A stretch of DNA of 5,950 bases. It comes from an uncultured Flavobacteriales bacterium. Its GTDB lineage: Bacteria; Bacteroidota; Bacteroidia; Palsa-965. The DNA lies in contig CAMLEF010000297.1 in the NCBI GenBank assembly GCA_946478675.1, forward strand, positions 1 through 5,950. The letters are read 5' to 3'. Position numbers and translations under genes: made by a program. Shown piece by piece: positions 1 to 5,936 of the stretch (positions within the stretch are counted from its first letter, which is position 1; each line of letters begins with the position of its first letter). The notes below the pieces were generated by a model. That model had not been told where the DNA came from and made no database searches. It saw only the letters and a program-made list of their open reading frames with translations.

Positions 1-870
1 CGCCAGGCTCTCGCGCGCTTTTTCATGATCGACGGGCGAAAAGATGCAGGCGTTTTGGTAATAATTGCAGATCGTTAGCAGCAACGGGAGCTGGTCCATC
101 TGCCACTCCGGACGCTCCTGCCATTTTCGCAGCAGCAGCTGGTAGCGCGTTACCGCCGTATCGGGATCACGGATAAATAAATCGCGGATGCCGAGCATGT
201 TTACCGCCAGCGCATTTTCGAGATGGCTTTCTTCTTCGAGGCATTCCAGCACGATGTCCGCCTCCGCCAGCTCGCGCGCGCGATTGATGATTTCCGTCTT
301 GAGCGAAAACGGAAACTGTCGCGCCAGCAGCAACAAATTGTCGTGACGAAACTGCAGCTCGCACAACCGCTGCTGCTTCGCAAACACTTCTAATTCTTCT
401 TCGCGCAACTGCGGCAAACCATCTGCGAATTGCTCCACCGGGAGGCTGCGCGTGAATTCCTGCTCCTTCCCGATCAGCAGCAGCAGGAACGTGTAGCGGC
501 AGTGATCGTACGCGATCTTCTTCGCTTTGCGCACCTGCCGTCCCGCCGCATGATGCAGCTTCTTCGATTGCATCAGCGCGATCTCGTCCATCATCGTCTG
601 CAAACGCGAATCGACGCTGTCGTCTTTGCGCAGCAACCGCAGGCTGTCGAGGATGAGCGTGCGCAACCGGATGGAGAGCGTGGGCAGGTTGCGTACGAAC
701 GCGGCATCTGCAGGAACAGGCTCGTTATCTTCTGCACGGTTCAGCCAGTCGAAAAGCCCGAGCAATTGACTGTCGGAGCCCGCGCGGCTTTTGCCCTGCA
801 GCTTTACGAATCGCTTTTCCGCCGTCGAAAGGCACTGCACCCATTTCTTTAATTCTTCCGCGATCTCCAT
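1..870 (-). CDS. Partial helical protein of unknown function (N-terminal 290 residues, runs off left edge)
   Basis: The reverse strand is open without a stop from the ATG at 870-868 to the window edge, giving 290 codons; the C-terminus lies outside. It starts MEIAEELKKWVQCLSTAEKR and is rich in Leu, Glu, Arg and Lys, so it is predicted to be almost wholly alpha-helical. There is no signal peptide or membrane segment, so it is probably cytoplasmic. The early LSTAEKRFVKLQGK stretch (residues 14-27), followed by LLGLFDWL (36-43), resembles Bacteroidota-specific hypothetical proteins I remember with an 'LS.AEKRYFKL' start; this is memory, not a search. The helical pairs at about 160-290 could be TPR-like, but no clean TPR consensus is visible. 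An in-frame TAA lies 13 codons upstream with no other ATG between, which fixes the start. Reading frames on the opposite strand here look like shadows. The gene is divergent from the one at 1042. I do not know its function. Confidence 0.82.
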   Translation of the reverse strand, partial: MEIAEELKKWVQCLSTAEKRFVKLQGKSRAGSDSQLLGLFDWLNRAEDNEPVPADAAFVRNLPTLSIRLRTLILDSLRLLRKDDSVDSRLQTMMDEIALMQSKKLHHAAGRQVRKAKKIAYDHCRYTFLLLLIGKEQEFTRSLPVEQFADGLPQLREEELEVFAKQQRLCELQFRHDNLLLLARQFPFSLKTEIINRARELAEADIVLECLEEESHLENALAVNMLGIRDLFIRDPDTAVTRYQLLLRKWQERPEWQMDQLPLLLTICNYYQNACIFSPVDHEKARESLA

Positions 871-1041
871 TTCATCGGATTGTATGTTTTTATCAATTAC
901 TAATTAATTGATTAACAATATATTTTCCAAAATATTCTGCATTAATTGATTGTCATTTTTCACGCGAAAGATGGTTTTCGCCACACCGGGAAGCAGGATA
1001 TTCTTGCATAGAAACTAACAACACCCCCTAAAACAACACTC
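871..1041. promoter_or_regulatory. AT-rich divergent intergenic region with palindromes
   Basis: This 171-base gap separates two divergent genes and is much more AT-rich than its flanks, especially 881-960. It holds a perfect 8-bp inverted repeat, ATCAATTA (892-899) and TAATTGAT (905-912). The 11-mer ATTAATTGATT occurs at 903-913 and again at 941-951. A 7-bp inverted repeat, ATATTTT-CC-AAAATAT, lies at 920-935. A 6-bp inverted repeat, GCGAAA/TTTCGC, lies at 964-981. Such symmetry fits operators for a dimeric regulator, but AT-rich DNA yields short palindromes easily. No clear promoter for the leftward gene is seen. Confidence 0.45.
999..1006 (+). promoter_or_regulatory. Possible -7 promoter element for the orphan gene
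   Basis: TATTCTTG matches the Bacteroidota -7 consensus TAnnTTTG at all but one position. About 20 bases upstream is a T-run (TTTT at 975-978) that could serve as a weak -33 element. Transcription would start near 1012, giving a leader of about 30 bases before the ATG at 1042. The single mismatch keeps confidence low. Confidence 0.35.
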
Positions 1042-1425
1042 ATGAAAACAGAAAACGCGAAACACGTTCATGCGATCGTCACAATCGACTCCTTCCAGAT
1101 CTTCAACGAGCTGCAGTCCGATATTATGGTCCAGGTGGCCGAAGGTGTAAAGCCTGAGCCGGTCGCGCCGGGAAAAGGGACTGCCTTCTACCCGGTGAGG
1201 GATGGGGTGGAAACCAATGTCACGATCCCCGGTATTCCCGTATTGGAACTTGCCATAACACCTGAGGGTATCTTGCTGCTTAATCCTTCTTCCGGATGGA
1301 GAACATCGTCTGAACTCATCTTTGAATACGGCGAAAGATACCAGGTGTGCTTTGCGGAAAAGAACAGCGACGGCGGCATCGGCATCGCCATGGTCGGTAC
1401 GGTGAGCACGGTCCGCGGATTATAA
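1042..1425 (+). CDS. Orphan small protein of unknown function (127 aa)
   Basis: I do not recognise this 127-residue protein. It starts MKTENAKHVHAIVTIDSFQI, has no signal peptide or transmembrane segment, and looks like a compact soluble beta-rich fold, with alternating hydrophobic stretches at about 10-18 (HAIVTIDSF), 58-78 and 92-103. It has one cysteine, near residue 98. The start HAIVTIDSFQIF faintly recalls the opening of AidA/PixA inclusion-body proteins, but the rest gives no support, so I do not assign that family. The ATG follows an A/C-rich leader without a Shine-Dalgarno sequence, as is usual in Bacteroidota. Its amino-acid composition is normal, unlike the basic low-complexity product of the competing frame. 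The next gene follows in the same direction after 209 bases without a visible terminator, so co-transcription is possible. Confidence 0.72.
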   Translation: MKTENAKHVHAIVTIDSFQIFNELQSDIMVQVAEGVKPEPVAPGKGTAFYPVRDGVETNVTIPGIPVLELAITPEGILLLNPSSGWRTSSELIFEYGERYQVCFAEKNSDGGIGIAMVGTVSTVRGL

Positions 1426-1634
1426 TTCTTCGTTCGCACAGGCGAAATTTTCCGGTAAAAATCAAAAGCCCCGAACAGCGGGCCGGGAAGAGAACTGCCT
1501 TCATTCGGCGAACACAAAAAAACTGCAGCAGTGGAGCAGACACCACTTTAACAAACGAACTGTTCCCGTTCAGCACCAACGGGAGGCGCTTCCGAAAAGC
1601 CTTACGAGTAGGAACCCCTACAAATCCATACACA
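1426..1634 (+). other. Inter-gene leader with two small hairpins
   Basis: This 209-base stretch lies between the orphan gene and the propeller gene. It contains a 7-bp stem, TCCCGTT/AACGGGA, with a 7-base loop (1564-1584), and a 5-bp stem, GTAGG/CCTAC, with a 4-base loop (1608-1621). The second hairpin ends 13 bases before the propeller ATG. Neither is followed by a T-run, so neither is a terminator on this strand. I find no convincing TAnnTTTG element here. The reading frame that crosses it in phase with the propeller encodes a basic, Arg-rich sequence and is unlikely to be translated. Confidence 0.4.
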
Positions 1635-2528
1635 ATGACTACAGCTAAAGCTACGCTCACCTGGAGCACGCCCCGCGAACTCACCGACCGCGCCACCCGC
1701 GACAAACCGGCGCTCGCCACCAACGGCGGACTCATCTGCATGGCCTGGCGCGGACTCGGGCAGGACAACATCTGGGTTTCCGTATCACGCGACAACGGCC
1801 ATACGTGGACGTCGCAAACGGAACTGAGAGACCGTGCCACCCGCAACGCACCCGCACTCTGCGTGCTCAACGGCAATTTCATCATGGCATGGCGCGGACT
1901 CGGCCAGGACAACATCTGGGTGTCGACTTCGAAAGACGGCCTCAACTGGTCGCCGCAGAAGGAGCTCATGGACCGTTCCACTTCTTCGAACCCTTCGCTT
2001 GCCGGCGCTGACGGCATCGGTGCGGTGATGGCGTGGAAAGGAACCGGCCAGGACAACATCTGGGTGTCGACTTCGAAAGACGGCCTCAACTGGACGCCGC
2101 AGGTGGAGCTGCGTGACCGCGCATCGCAGAGCGGCCCGGCAATTACGTCAACGAACCAGAACGGCGGCCTCTTCGCGATGATGTGGCGCGGCCTCGACCA
2201 GGACAACCTCTGGGTGTCGAATTCGAAAGACGGCATTCACTGGAGCCCGCAGGTCGAGATCACGACGAGCGCCACTTCCGACAGCCCCGGCCTCACCCAC
2301 TCCGACCAACTCGGCGTGTTCTATGCCGGATGGAAAGGCCTCAACGCACCGAACAACCCGGACCTCTTCGTGTCCTCTTCGGTTGACGGCATTTCCTACA
2401 CGCCGCAAACCGATACGCGTTTCCGTTCGCAGAATGGCCCTGCGCTCACGCCGGCCGGTGGCGGATTGCTGATGGCGTTCCGCGGCGAGAACAAAAACAA
2501 CATCTTCGTTTCCAACCTGAATTCCTGA
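1635..2528 (+). CDS. Six-bladed Asp-box (BNR-like) beta-propeller, putative carbohydrate-binding protein
   Basis: The 297-residue protein consists almost entirely of six repeats of about 47-50 residues. Each repeat has a P-A-L turn (KPAL 24-27, APAL 72-75, NPSL 119-122, GPAI 167-170, SPGL 217-220, GPAL 268-271), then an MAW(R/K)G strand, then QDNIWVS, then an Asp box: SRDNGHTW 51-58, SKDGLNW 99-105 and 147-153, SKDGIHW 197-203, SVDGISY 249-255. The last blade lacks its final strand. The N-terminal ATLTW (6-10) matches that strand and would close the ring. Asp-box propellers include sialidases and lectins; I see no FRIP motif or separate catalytic residues, so binding is likelier than hydrolysis. 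There is no signal peptide, so it is cytoplasmic or exported by a non-Sec route. The same frame is open back to an ATG at 1347, but that extension is basic, non-repetitive and overlaps the previous gene. I therefore chose the ATG at 1635, directly before the propeller. Blades 5 and 6 are the most diverged. Confidence 0.85.
   Translation: MTTAKATLTWSTPRELTDRATRDKPALATNGGLICMAWRGLGQDNIWVSVSRDNGHTWTSQTELRDRATRNAPALCVLNGNFIMAWRGLGQDNIWVSTSKDGLNWSPQKELMDRSTSSNPSLAGADGIGAVMAWKGTGQDNIWVSTSKDGLNWTPQVELRDRASQSGPAITSTNQNGGLFAMMWRGLDQDNLWVSNSKDGIHWSPQVEITTSATSDSPGLTHSDQLGVFYAGWKGLNAPNNPDLFVSSSVDGISYTPQTDTRFRSQNGPALTPAGGGLLMAFRGENKNNIFVSNLNS
1901..2093 (+). repeat. 49-bp exact intragenic direct repeat (propeller blades 2 and 3)
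   Basis: Bases 1901-1949 and 2045-2093 are identical over 49 bases, from CGGCCAGGAC to CTCAACTGG, at a spacing of 144 bases (exactly 48 codons). A third, slightly diverged copy with four base differences lies at about 2197-2245. The repeats encode the GQDNIWVSTSKDGLNW core of successive blades. Identity extending to synonymous positions suggests recent duplication or gene conversion between blades. Confidence 0.9.
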
Positions 2529-2557
2529 TTCCGCAGTTGAAAACGAAACTTCGTCAG

Positions 2558-2592
2558 GCAGCGCTCCATTGGTCAGGGGCGCTGCTTTTTTG
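2558..2592 (+). terminator. Rho-independent terminator after the propeller gene
   Basis: GCAGCGCTCC (2558-2567) pairs with GGGGCGCTGC (2576-2585) in a 10-bp stem with one G-T wobble and an 8-base loop, followed by seven T residues (2586-2592). It lies 30 bases after the propeller stop codon and separates that transcript from the T9SS-protein gene. Confidence 0.9.
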
Positions 2593-2630
2593 TGGTCTTT
2601 CACGACAACAGCAATAAAGATCCTTTGTCT

Positions 2631-2638
2631 ATTTTTGC
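2631..2638 (+). promoter_or_regulatory. Bacteroidota -7 promoter element for the T9SS-protein gene
   Basis: TATTTTTG matches the TAnnTTTG consensus at every fixed position. It sits 21 bases before the ATG at 2660, which would give a leader of roughly 15 bases. A matching TTTG-type -33 element is not evident at the usual spacing. Its place just after the upstream terminator supports a separate transcription unit. Confidence 0.55.
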
Positions 2639-2659
2639 CGCCCCAACCCTAACCGCTAC

Positions 2660-4783
2660 ATGAAAAAATTTCTCCTCGCTCTCCTGCTGCTTTCCGGCGT
2701 CCTCACTGCCGGCGCGCAATCCGTCACCCGTCTCATCGGCGCCAGCCCTTTCCAGGACAGCCTTTGGGTCTTCGATACGACGAACTTCAACGTGGTTCGC
2801 CGTTACGCGCCCACACCTTCTGCCGGCGGCGCGATCACCGGCACCAACGGCATTGCTACCGATCCTTCGACCGGCATGATCTACGTCGTATTCAAACAAA
2901 GCGCTGTTTCCGGTCGTGTACTCGGCACGCTCGATCCGCTGACGGGCGTTGTAACGATCGTCGGCAACCTCGGCGACAATTTCTCCTCGATCACGTTCAA
3001 CGGCAACAACACGTTGCTCGGTGTGACCGGTGACGGCGCGAGTGTTCCGGAAACGGCTTACCGCATCGACAAGACCAACGCGAATAAAACCGTGCTGGTA
3101 ACACTCGGCAACGGCGCAGATGGCGAGGTCATCTGCTACAATTCTACGGATAACATGGTCTATCACTGGTCGGGCAACACGACGATAGTCTATGAGAAAT
3201 TCGACACGTCCGGCGTTACGGTCACGAATATCCCGATCAGCGGAACGACGAACGGTGAAACGTTTGGCGCCTGCTATATCGGCAACAACACGTTCCTGAC
3301 GAGCAACATCAACAGCCGCTTCCAGCATTTCCTCAGCAATGGAACGGTGACGGCACAGATCGGCGCCTCGTCCCCCGACGATATCCGCGGCACGACGCTC
3401 ATCACCTGTTCCCGCGCCATCACCGCGAGCGCTGCTACATTCTGCGACGGCGACAGCGTACTGCTCACGCATGGATCGGCCGGCGCGTTCGGCTACCAAT
3501 GGTATCTCGATGGCGTGTTGATCAGCGGCGCAACATCACAAACGTATTACGCAACGCAGGGCGGCCACTACAACTGCATCGTCAACGATGCCTGCGGAAT
3601 GGATTCGCTGGGCACAGGAACGAACGTGGTGCGCAGCACGCGACCAACAGTGACGGTTTCCGGCAGCAACACGACTTTCTGTGCCGGTGATTCCGCGCAG
3701 CTGTCGGGTACGGCTGCGGTTTCTTATCAATGGTACAACAACGGGATTCCTGTTGCCGGCGCGACGACGAATACCTATGCTGCGCTGGTGGCCGGTAATT
3801 ACAACATGATTGCGACGAACAGTTTCGGTTGCTCCGATTCTGCTGCGGTGGGCGTCACGGTTGTCGTCAATCCTCTTCCGGTTGTCAACCTGGGCAACGA
3901 CACGAGCTCCTGCAGTTCGTTGACGCTCGACGCAGGCAACGCAGGCGCCACTTATCTCTGGTGCGACGGCGCGACGACGCAGATGAACACGTTTAACGCG
4001 AGCGCGACTTGCGCCGTGATGGTTACCAACAGTTTCGGCTGCACTTCATCCGATACGATCACGTTCGTCATCAGCACAACGCAAGCGGATGTGAGCACGA
4101 GCGACAGCCTCTTCTGTCCTGCAGAACCGGCAGTAACGCTGAACCTTTCACCGGCGGGCGGAACGCTGTCCGGCCCGGGAATTTCCGGCAGCAGCTTTAC
4201 GCCGGTCAATGCCGGAGCAGGTACGCACACCATTCTTTACACCTTCACCGATTCGCTCGGCTGCACGACTTCCGATTCACTGCATATGCAGGTGTTCCCG
4301 GTCGTAAATGTCAGCCTTACGTCAAGCGACAACAACGTTTGTGCAGATGACGCCTCTGTTGCGCTCACCGGTTCTCCTGCGGGCGGCGTTTACTCGGGCC
4401 CCGGCGTAAGCGGCAGCAGCTTTGATCCTTCGACAGCAGGCACGGGCACGCAGACGATCACGTACACTTACCAGGATGCGAATGGCTGCTTCTTTGCAAC
4501 TACCGACGTAATCACTGTTAATGCCTGCGTGGGCATCGCAGAACAAACGCCGGAGAATACCTTCAGCCTGTTCCCGAATCCTGCGACAGAAAAAGTGCAG
4601 CTGCAGATCGGCCAGGCTTCCACGGTTTCTATTGTGAACAGCCTCGGCGAAACGGTTTTTGCTGCACAGCTCGAAAACGGAATTCACACGATCGACGTGT
4701 CAGCGTTTGCAGCAGGCGTGTACGTGGTGCGGGTGCAACAGGACGCGGCCGTATACGCTCAGCAATTGTTGATCGCGCGATAA
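2660..4783 (+). CDS. Secreted multidomain Ig/PKD-like repeat protein with T9SS C-terminal sorting domain
   Basis: This 707-residue protein starts MKKFLLALLLLSGVLTAGAQ, a Sec signal peptide with likely cleavage after AGA at residue 19. Residues 20-250 are beta-rich, with propeller-like phrases such as LGTLDPLTG (88-96) and SSITFNGNNTLLGV (109-122). Five Ig/PKD-like repeats follow at about 252-327, 329-404, 405-473, 474-547 and 548-622. Most have an early FC.GDS-type cysteine and a late GC (C341/C391, C418/C461, C486/C535, C561/C610), which could form disulfides. QWY occurs in repeats 1 and 2. Residues 634-707 form a type A sorting domain: FSLFPNPATEKVQL, then SLGETVF, DVSAFAAGVYVVRV and a QQLLIAR end. 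In that family the domain directs export across the outer membrane, after which it is removed and the protein is anchored or released. No catalytic domain is seen, so an adhesin or matrix role is inferred. The gene stands alone between terminators. Confidence 0.93.
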   Translation: MKKFLLALLLLSGVLTAGAQSVTRLIGASPFQDSLWVFDTTNFNVVRRYAPTPSAGGAITGTNGIATDPSTGMIYVVFKQSAVSGRVLGTLDPLTGVVTIVGNLGDNFSSITFNGNNTLLGVTGDGASVPETAYRIDKTNANKTVLVTLGNGADGEVICYNSTDNMVYHWSGNTTIVYEKFDTSGVTVTNIPISGTTNGETFGACYIGNNTFLTSNINSRFQHFLSNGTVTAQIGASSPDDIRGTTLITCSRAITASAATFCDGDSVLLTHGSAGAFGYQWYLDGVLISGATSQTYYATQGGHYNCIVNDACGMDSLGTGTNVVRSTRPTVTVSGSNTTFCAGDSAQLSGTAAVSYQWYNNGIPVAGATTNTYAALVAGNYNMIATNSFGCSDSAAVGVTVVVNPLPVVNLGNDTSSCSSLTLDAGNAGATYLWCDGATTQMNTFNASATCAVMVTNSFGCTSSDTITFVISTTQADVSTSDSLFCPAEPAVTLNLSPAGGTLSGPGISGSSFTPVNAGAGTHTILYTFTDSLGCTTSDSLHMQVFPVVNVSLTSSDNNVCADDASVALTGSPAGGVYSGPGVSGSSFDPSTAGTGTQTITYTYQDANGCFFATTDVITVNACVGIAEQTPENTFSLFPNPATEKVQLQIGQASTVSIVNSLGETVFAAQLENGIHTIDVSAFAAGVYVVRVQQDAAVYAQQLLIAR
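4151..4490 (+). repeat. Tandem Ig-like repeats 4 and 5 of the T9SS protein
   Basis: At protein level, residues 498-535 and 573-610 share PAGG..SGPG.SGSSF.P..AG.GT.TI.YT..D..GC with a 75-residue period (225 bases). The DNA is similar but not identical, so this duplication is older than that in the propeller gene. Coordinates are those of the matching core segments. Confidence 0.75.
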
Positions 4784-4804
4784 ATAAGGCGAGAATCAAA
4801 AAGG

Positions 4805-4840
4805 GAAAAGCCGGTGATTGATTTCACCGGCTTTTCTTTT
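4805..4840. terminator. Bidirectional terminator between convergent genes
   Basis: GAAAAGCCGGTGA (4805-4817) pairs perfectly with TTCACCGGCTTTTC (ending 4836) in a 13-bp stem with a 6-base loop. T residues follow on the plus strand (4832-4840, broken by one C). On the minus strand the stem is followed by CCC and a T-run (complement of 4798-4802). It lies 21 bases after the T9SS-protein stop and just beyond the catalase stop, so it can end both transcripts. Confidence 0.9.
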
Positions 4841-4844
4841 GGGA

Positions 4845-5783
4845 TTATTCTTCCGGGAAATTGTTCCAGCTCATCTCACCATCCGGTGTTGCGGATTCAA
4901 TTTCTTCTGCACGCTGCTGACTGAGCTTGTCGTTGTGTTTTTTGACGGAAGCTTCAGTACGCTTCGTGCCTTCCGGTTCGCAATCGCTGAGCCCGTTCGT
5001 CTCGAGCACGTGATCGATCGGATCTTCGACGTATTGCCAGGTTTCCTGCAGGCCGGGACTTTTGCCGTCGTTCCAGGGACCGCGGACTTCTGCGCCGTTG
5101 GACATGTTGTAATACACGTTGCTGAAACGCGGATCGCTTTGCAGGATGCCGGGCGGGAAATTGGGCTGGATCGTGGCGAGCGCCGCTTCGAACATCTGGA
5201 AGTGCGCCACCTCGCGCGTCATCAGGAAACGGAGCGTTTCTTTCACATGCGGATCGTCGGTGAACTGCATGAGGTATTCGTAAACGATCTTCGCGCGTGA
5301 TTCGGCCGCGATGTTGGAGCGCAGGTCGACGGTAAGATCGCCGTTCGCATTGACGAAAGCGCCGCTCCACGGAACGCCCTGGCTGTCGGTAACGGTGGGA
5401 CCGCCGCCGCTGAGCACGAAGAATTGCGGATGCACAAACGCTTCGTGAATGTATTCTTCTTTCGAAGCATTCCCGTCGAGCATTTTGTTCAGGTCGGATT
5501 CGTCCGCTTCTTTTTTCAGCTCGCCGTTAACGCCGGTCAGCAGCATCTGGATCGTGGCGCCGACAATCTCGAGATGGCTGAACTCTTCGGTAGCAATATC
5601 CATCAGCAAATCGTATTTGTCGGGATACGCTTTTTTTACGCCGAACGCCTGCACGAAATATTGCATGGCCGCTTTCAGTTCTCCGTTGCCGCCGCCGAAT
5701 TGCTCGAGCAGCAGCTTTGCAAAACGCGGGTCCGGCTTCGAAACCTTCGCGTTGAACTGCAATTCTTTTACGTGATGAAACAT
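4845..5783 (-). CDS. Manganese catalase (dimanganese, non-heme)
   Basis: The 312-residue protein belongs to the dimanganese catalase family (ferritin-like four-helix bundle), which converts two H2O2 to O2 and water. The start MFHHVKELQF is typical of the family. Expected metal ligands are present: E35 (GGNGE), E67 and H70 (EFSH), E161 (IAAESRAKIVYE) and H194 (REVAH). Other hallmarks are MDIATEE (61-67), GGGPTVTDSQGVPW (126-139), DLRSNIAAESRAK (153-165), FLMTREVAH (186-194), DPRFSNVYYNMS (217-228) and RGPWNDG (234-240). Against the Lactobacillus plantarum enzyme as I remember it (266 residues; ligands 35, 66, 69, 148, 181), there is a small insertion between H70 and E161 and a longer, charged C-terminal tail (about 265-312). 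The frame is open upstream to 5939, but that extension includes the 5907-5936 repeat and is not family-like, so the ATG at 5783 is chosen. No signal peptide: cytoplasmic. It is convergent with the T9SS-protein gene. Confidence 0.96.
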   Translation of the reverse strand: MFHHVKELQFNAKVSKPDPRFAKLLLEQFGGGNGELKAAMQYFVQAFGVKKAYPDKYDLLMDIATEEFSHLEIVGATIQMLLTGVNGELKKEADESDLNKMLDGNASKEEYIHEAFVHPQFFVLSGGGPTVTDSQGVPWSGAFVNANGDLTVDLRSNIAAESRAKIVYEYLMQFTDDPHVKETLRFLMTREVAHFQMFEAALATIQPNFPPGILQSDPRFSNVYYNMSNGAEVRGPWNDGKSPGLQETWQYVEDPIDHVLETNGLSDCEPEGTKRTEASVKKHNDKLSQQRAEEIESATPDGEMSWNNFPEE

Positions 5784-5811
5784 GGTGATCAGTTTTGATG
5801 AAACAACGGGG

Positions 5812-5837
5812 CAATGCCTTTCGCGAAAAACAATGCC
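5812..5837. promoter_or_regulatory. Palindrome flanked by direct repeats upstream of the catalase gene
   Basis: A perfect 10-bp palindrome, TTTCGCGAAA (5819-5828), is bracketed by two copies of CAATGCC (5812-5818 and 5831-5837), about 30-55 bases upstream of the catalase start. A second small inverted pair, TCGCG/CGCGA, spans 5821-5841. The position suits an operator or promoter-proximal site. No clear TAnnTTTG element is seen on the catalase strand, so the promoter itself is not placed. Confidence 0.4.
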
Positions 5838-5906
5838 GCGATTTTTCTTTCTGAAAACCAGCACACACACCATTGAACTTCGTCGGAATCTTTCCCCAGT
5901 ATGTAG

Positions 5907-5936
5907 AGTCGGGAGTTCGGAGTCGGGAGTTCGGAG
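5907..5936. repeat. Heptad tandem repeat (AGTCGGG/AGTTCGG)
   Basis: AGTCGGGAGTTCGG occurs twice in direct tandem (5907-5920, 5921-5934) followed by AG. Each 14-mer is itself two related heptads, AGTCGGG and AGTTCGG. The block is bracketed by ATGTAG at 5901-5906 and 5940-5945. It lies in intergenic DNA at the right edge, and the array could continue outside the window. Confidence 0.8.

Noticed and set aside
430..852. Plus-strand 140-codon frame opposite the partial helical gene
   Set aside because: It is Arg/Gln-rich and lacks domain character, and it is fully covered by a continuous minus-strand frame with normal composition.
1455..1483. Terminator-like hairpin on the minus strand (stem 1468-1483 followed by a T-rich run)
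   Set aside because: The stem is only about four pairs plus a bulge, and no minus-strand gene ends here.
1347..1634. N-terminal extension of the propeller protein by 96 residues
   Set aside because: It overlaps the orphan gene in another frame, encodes a basic low-complexity sequence, and the repeats start directly after the ATG at 1635.
1316..2236. Minus-strand 306-codon frame
   Set aside because: It is an antisense shadow of the propeller repeats. Its own apparent repeats mirror the blade period, and it would overlap two plausible genes.
1635..2528. Active sialidase
   Set aside because: Asp boxes alone are structural. No FRIP motif or catalytic Asp, Glu and Tyr arrangement is recognisable, and all residues are accounted for by the six repeats.
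2148..3499. Minus-strand frames at 2148-2603 and 2600-3499
   Set aside because: They are antisense to the propeller and T9SS genes and are rich in Arg, Ala and Val, as expected from the reverse of GC-rich codons. One reads through the terminator.
4818..5798. Plus-strand frames opposite the catalase gene
   Set aside because: The minus strand encodes an unmistakable manganese catalase with all metal ligands; the plus frames are shadows.
5907..5936. CRISPR array
   Set aside because: The units are 7 or 14 bases with no spacers, so this is a simple tandem repeat.
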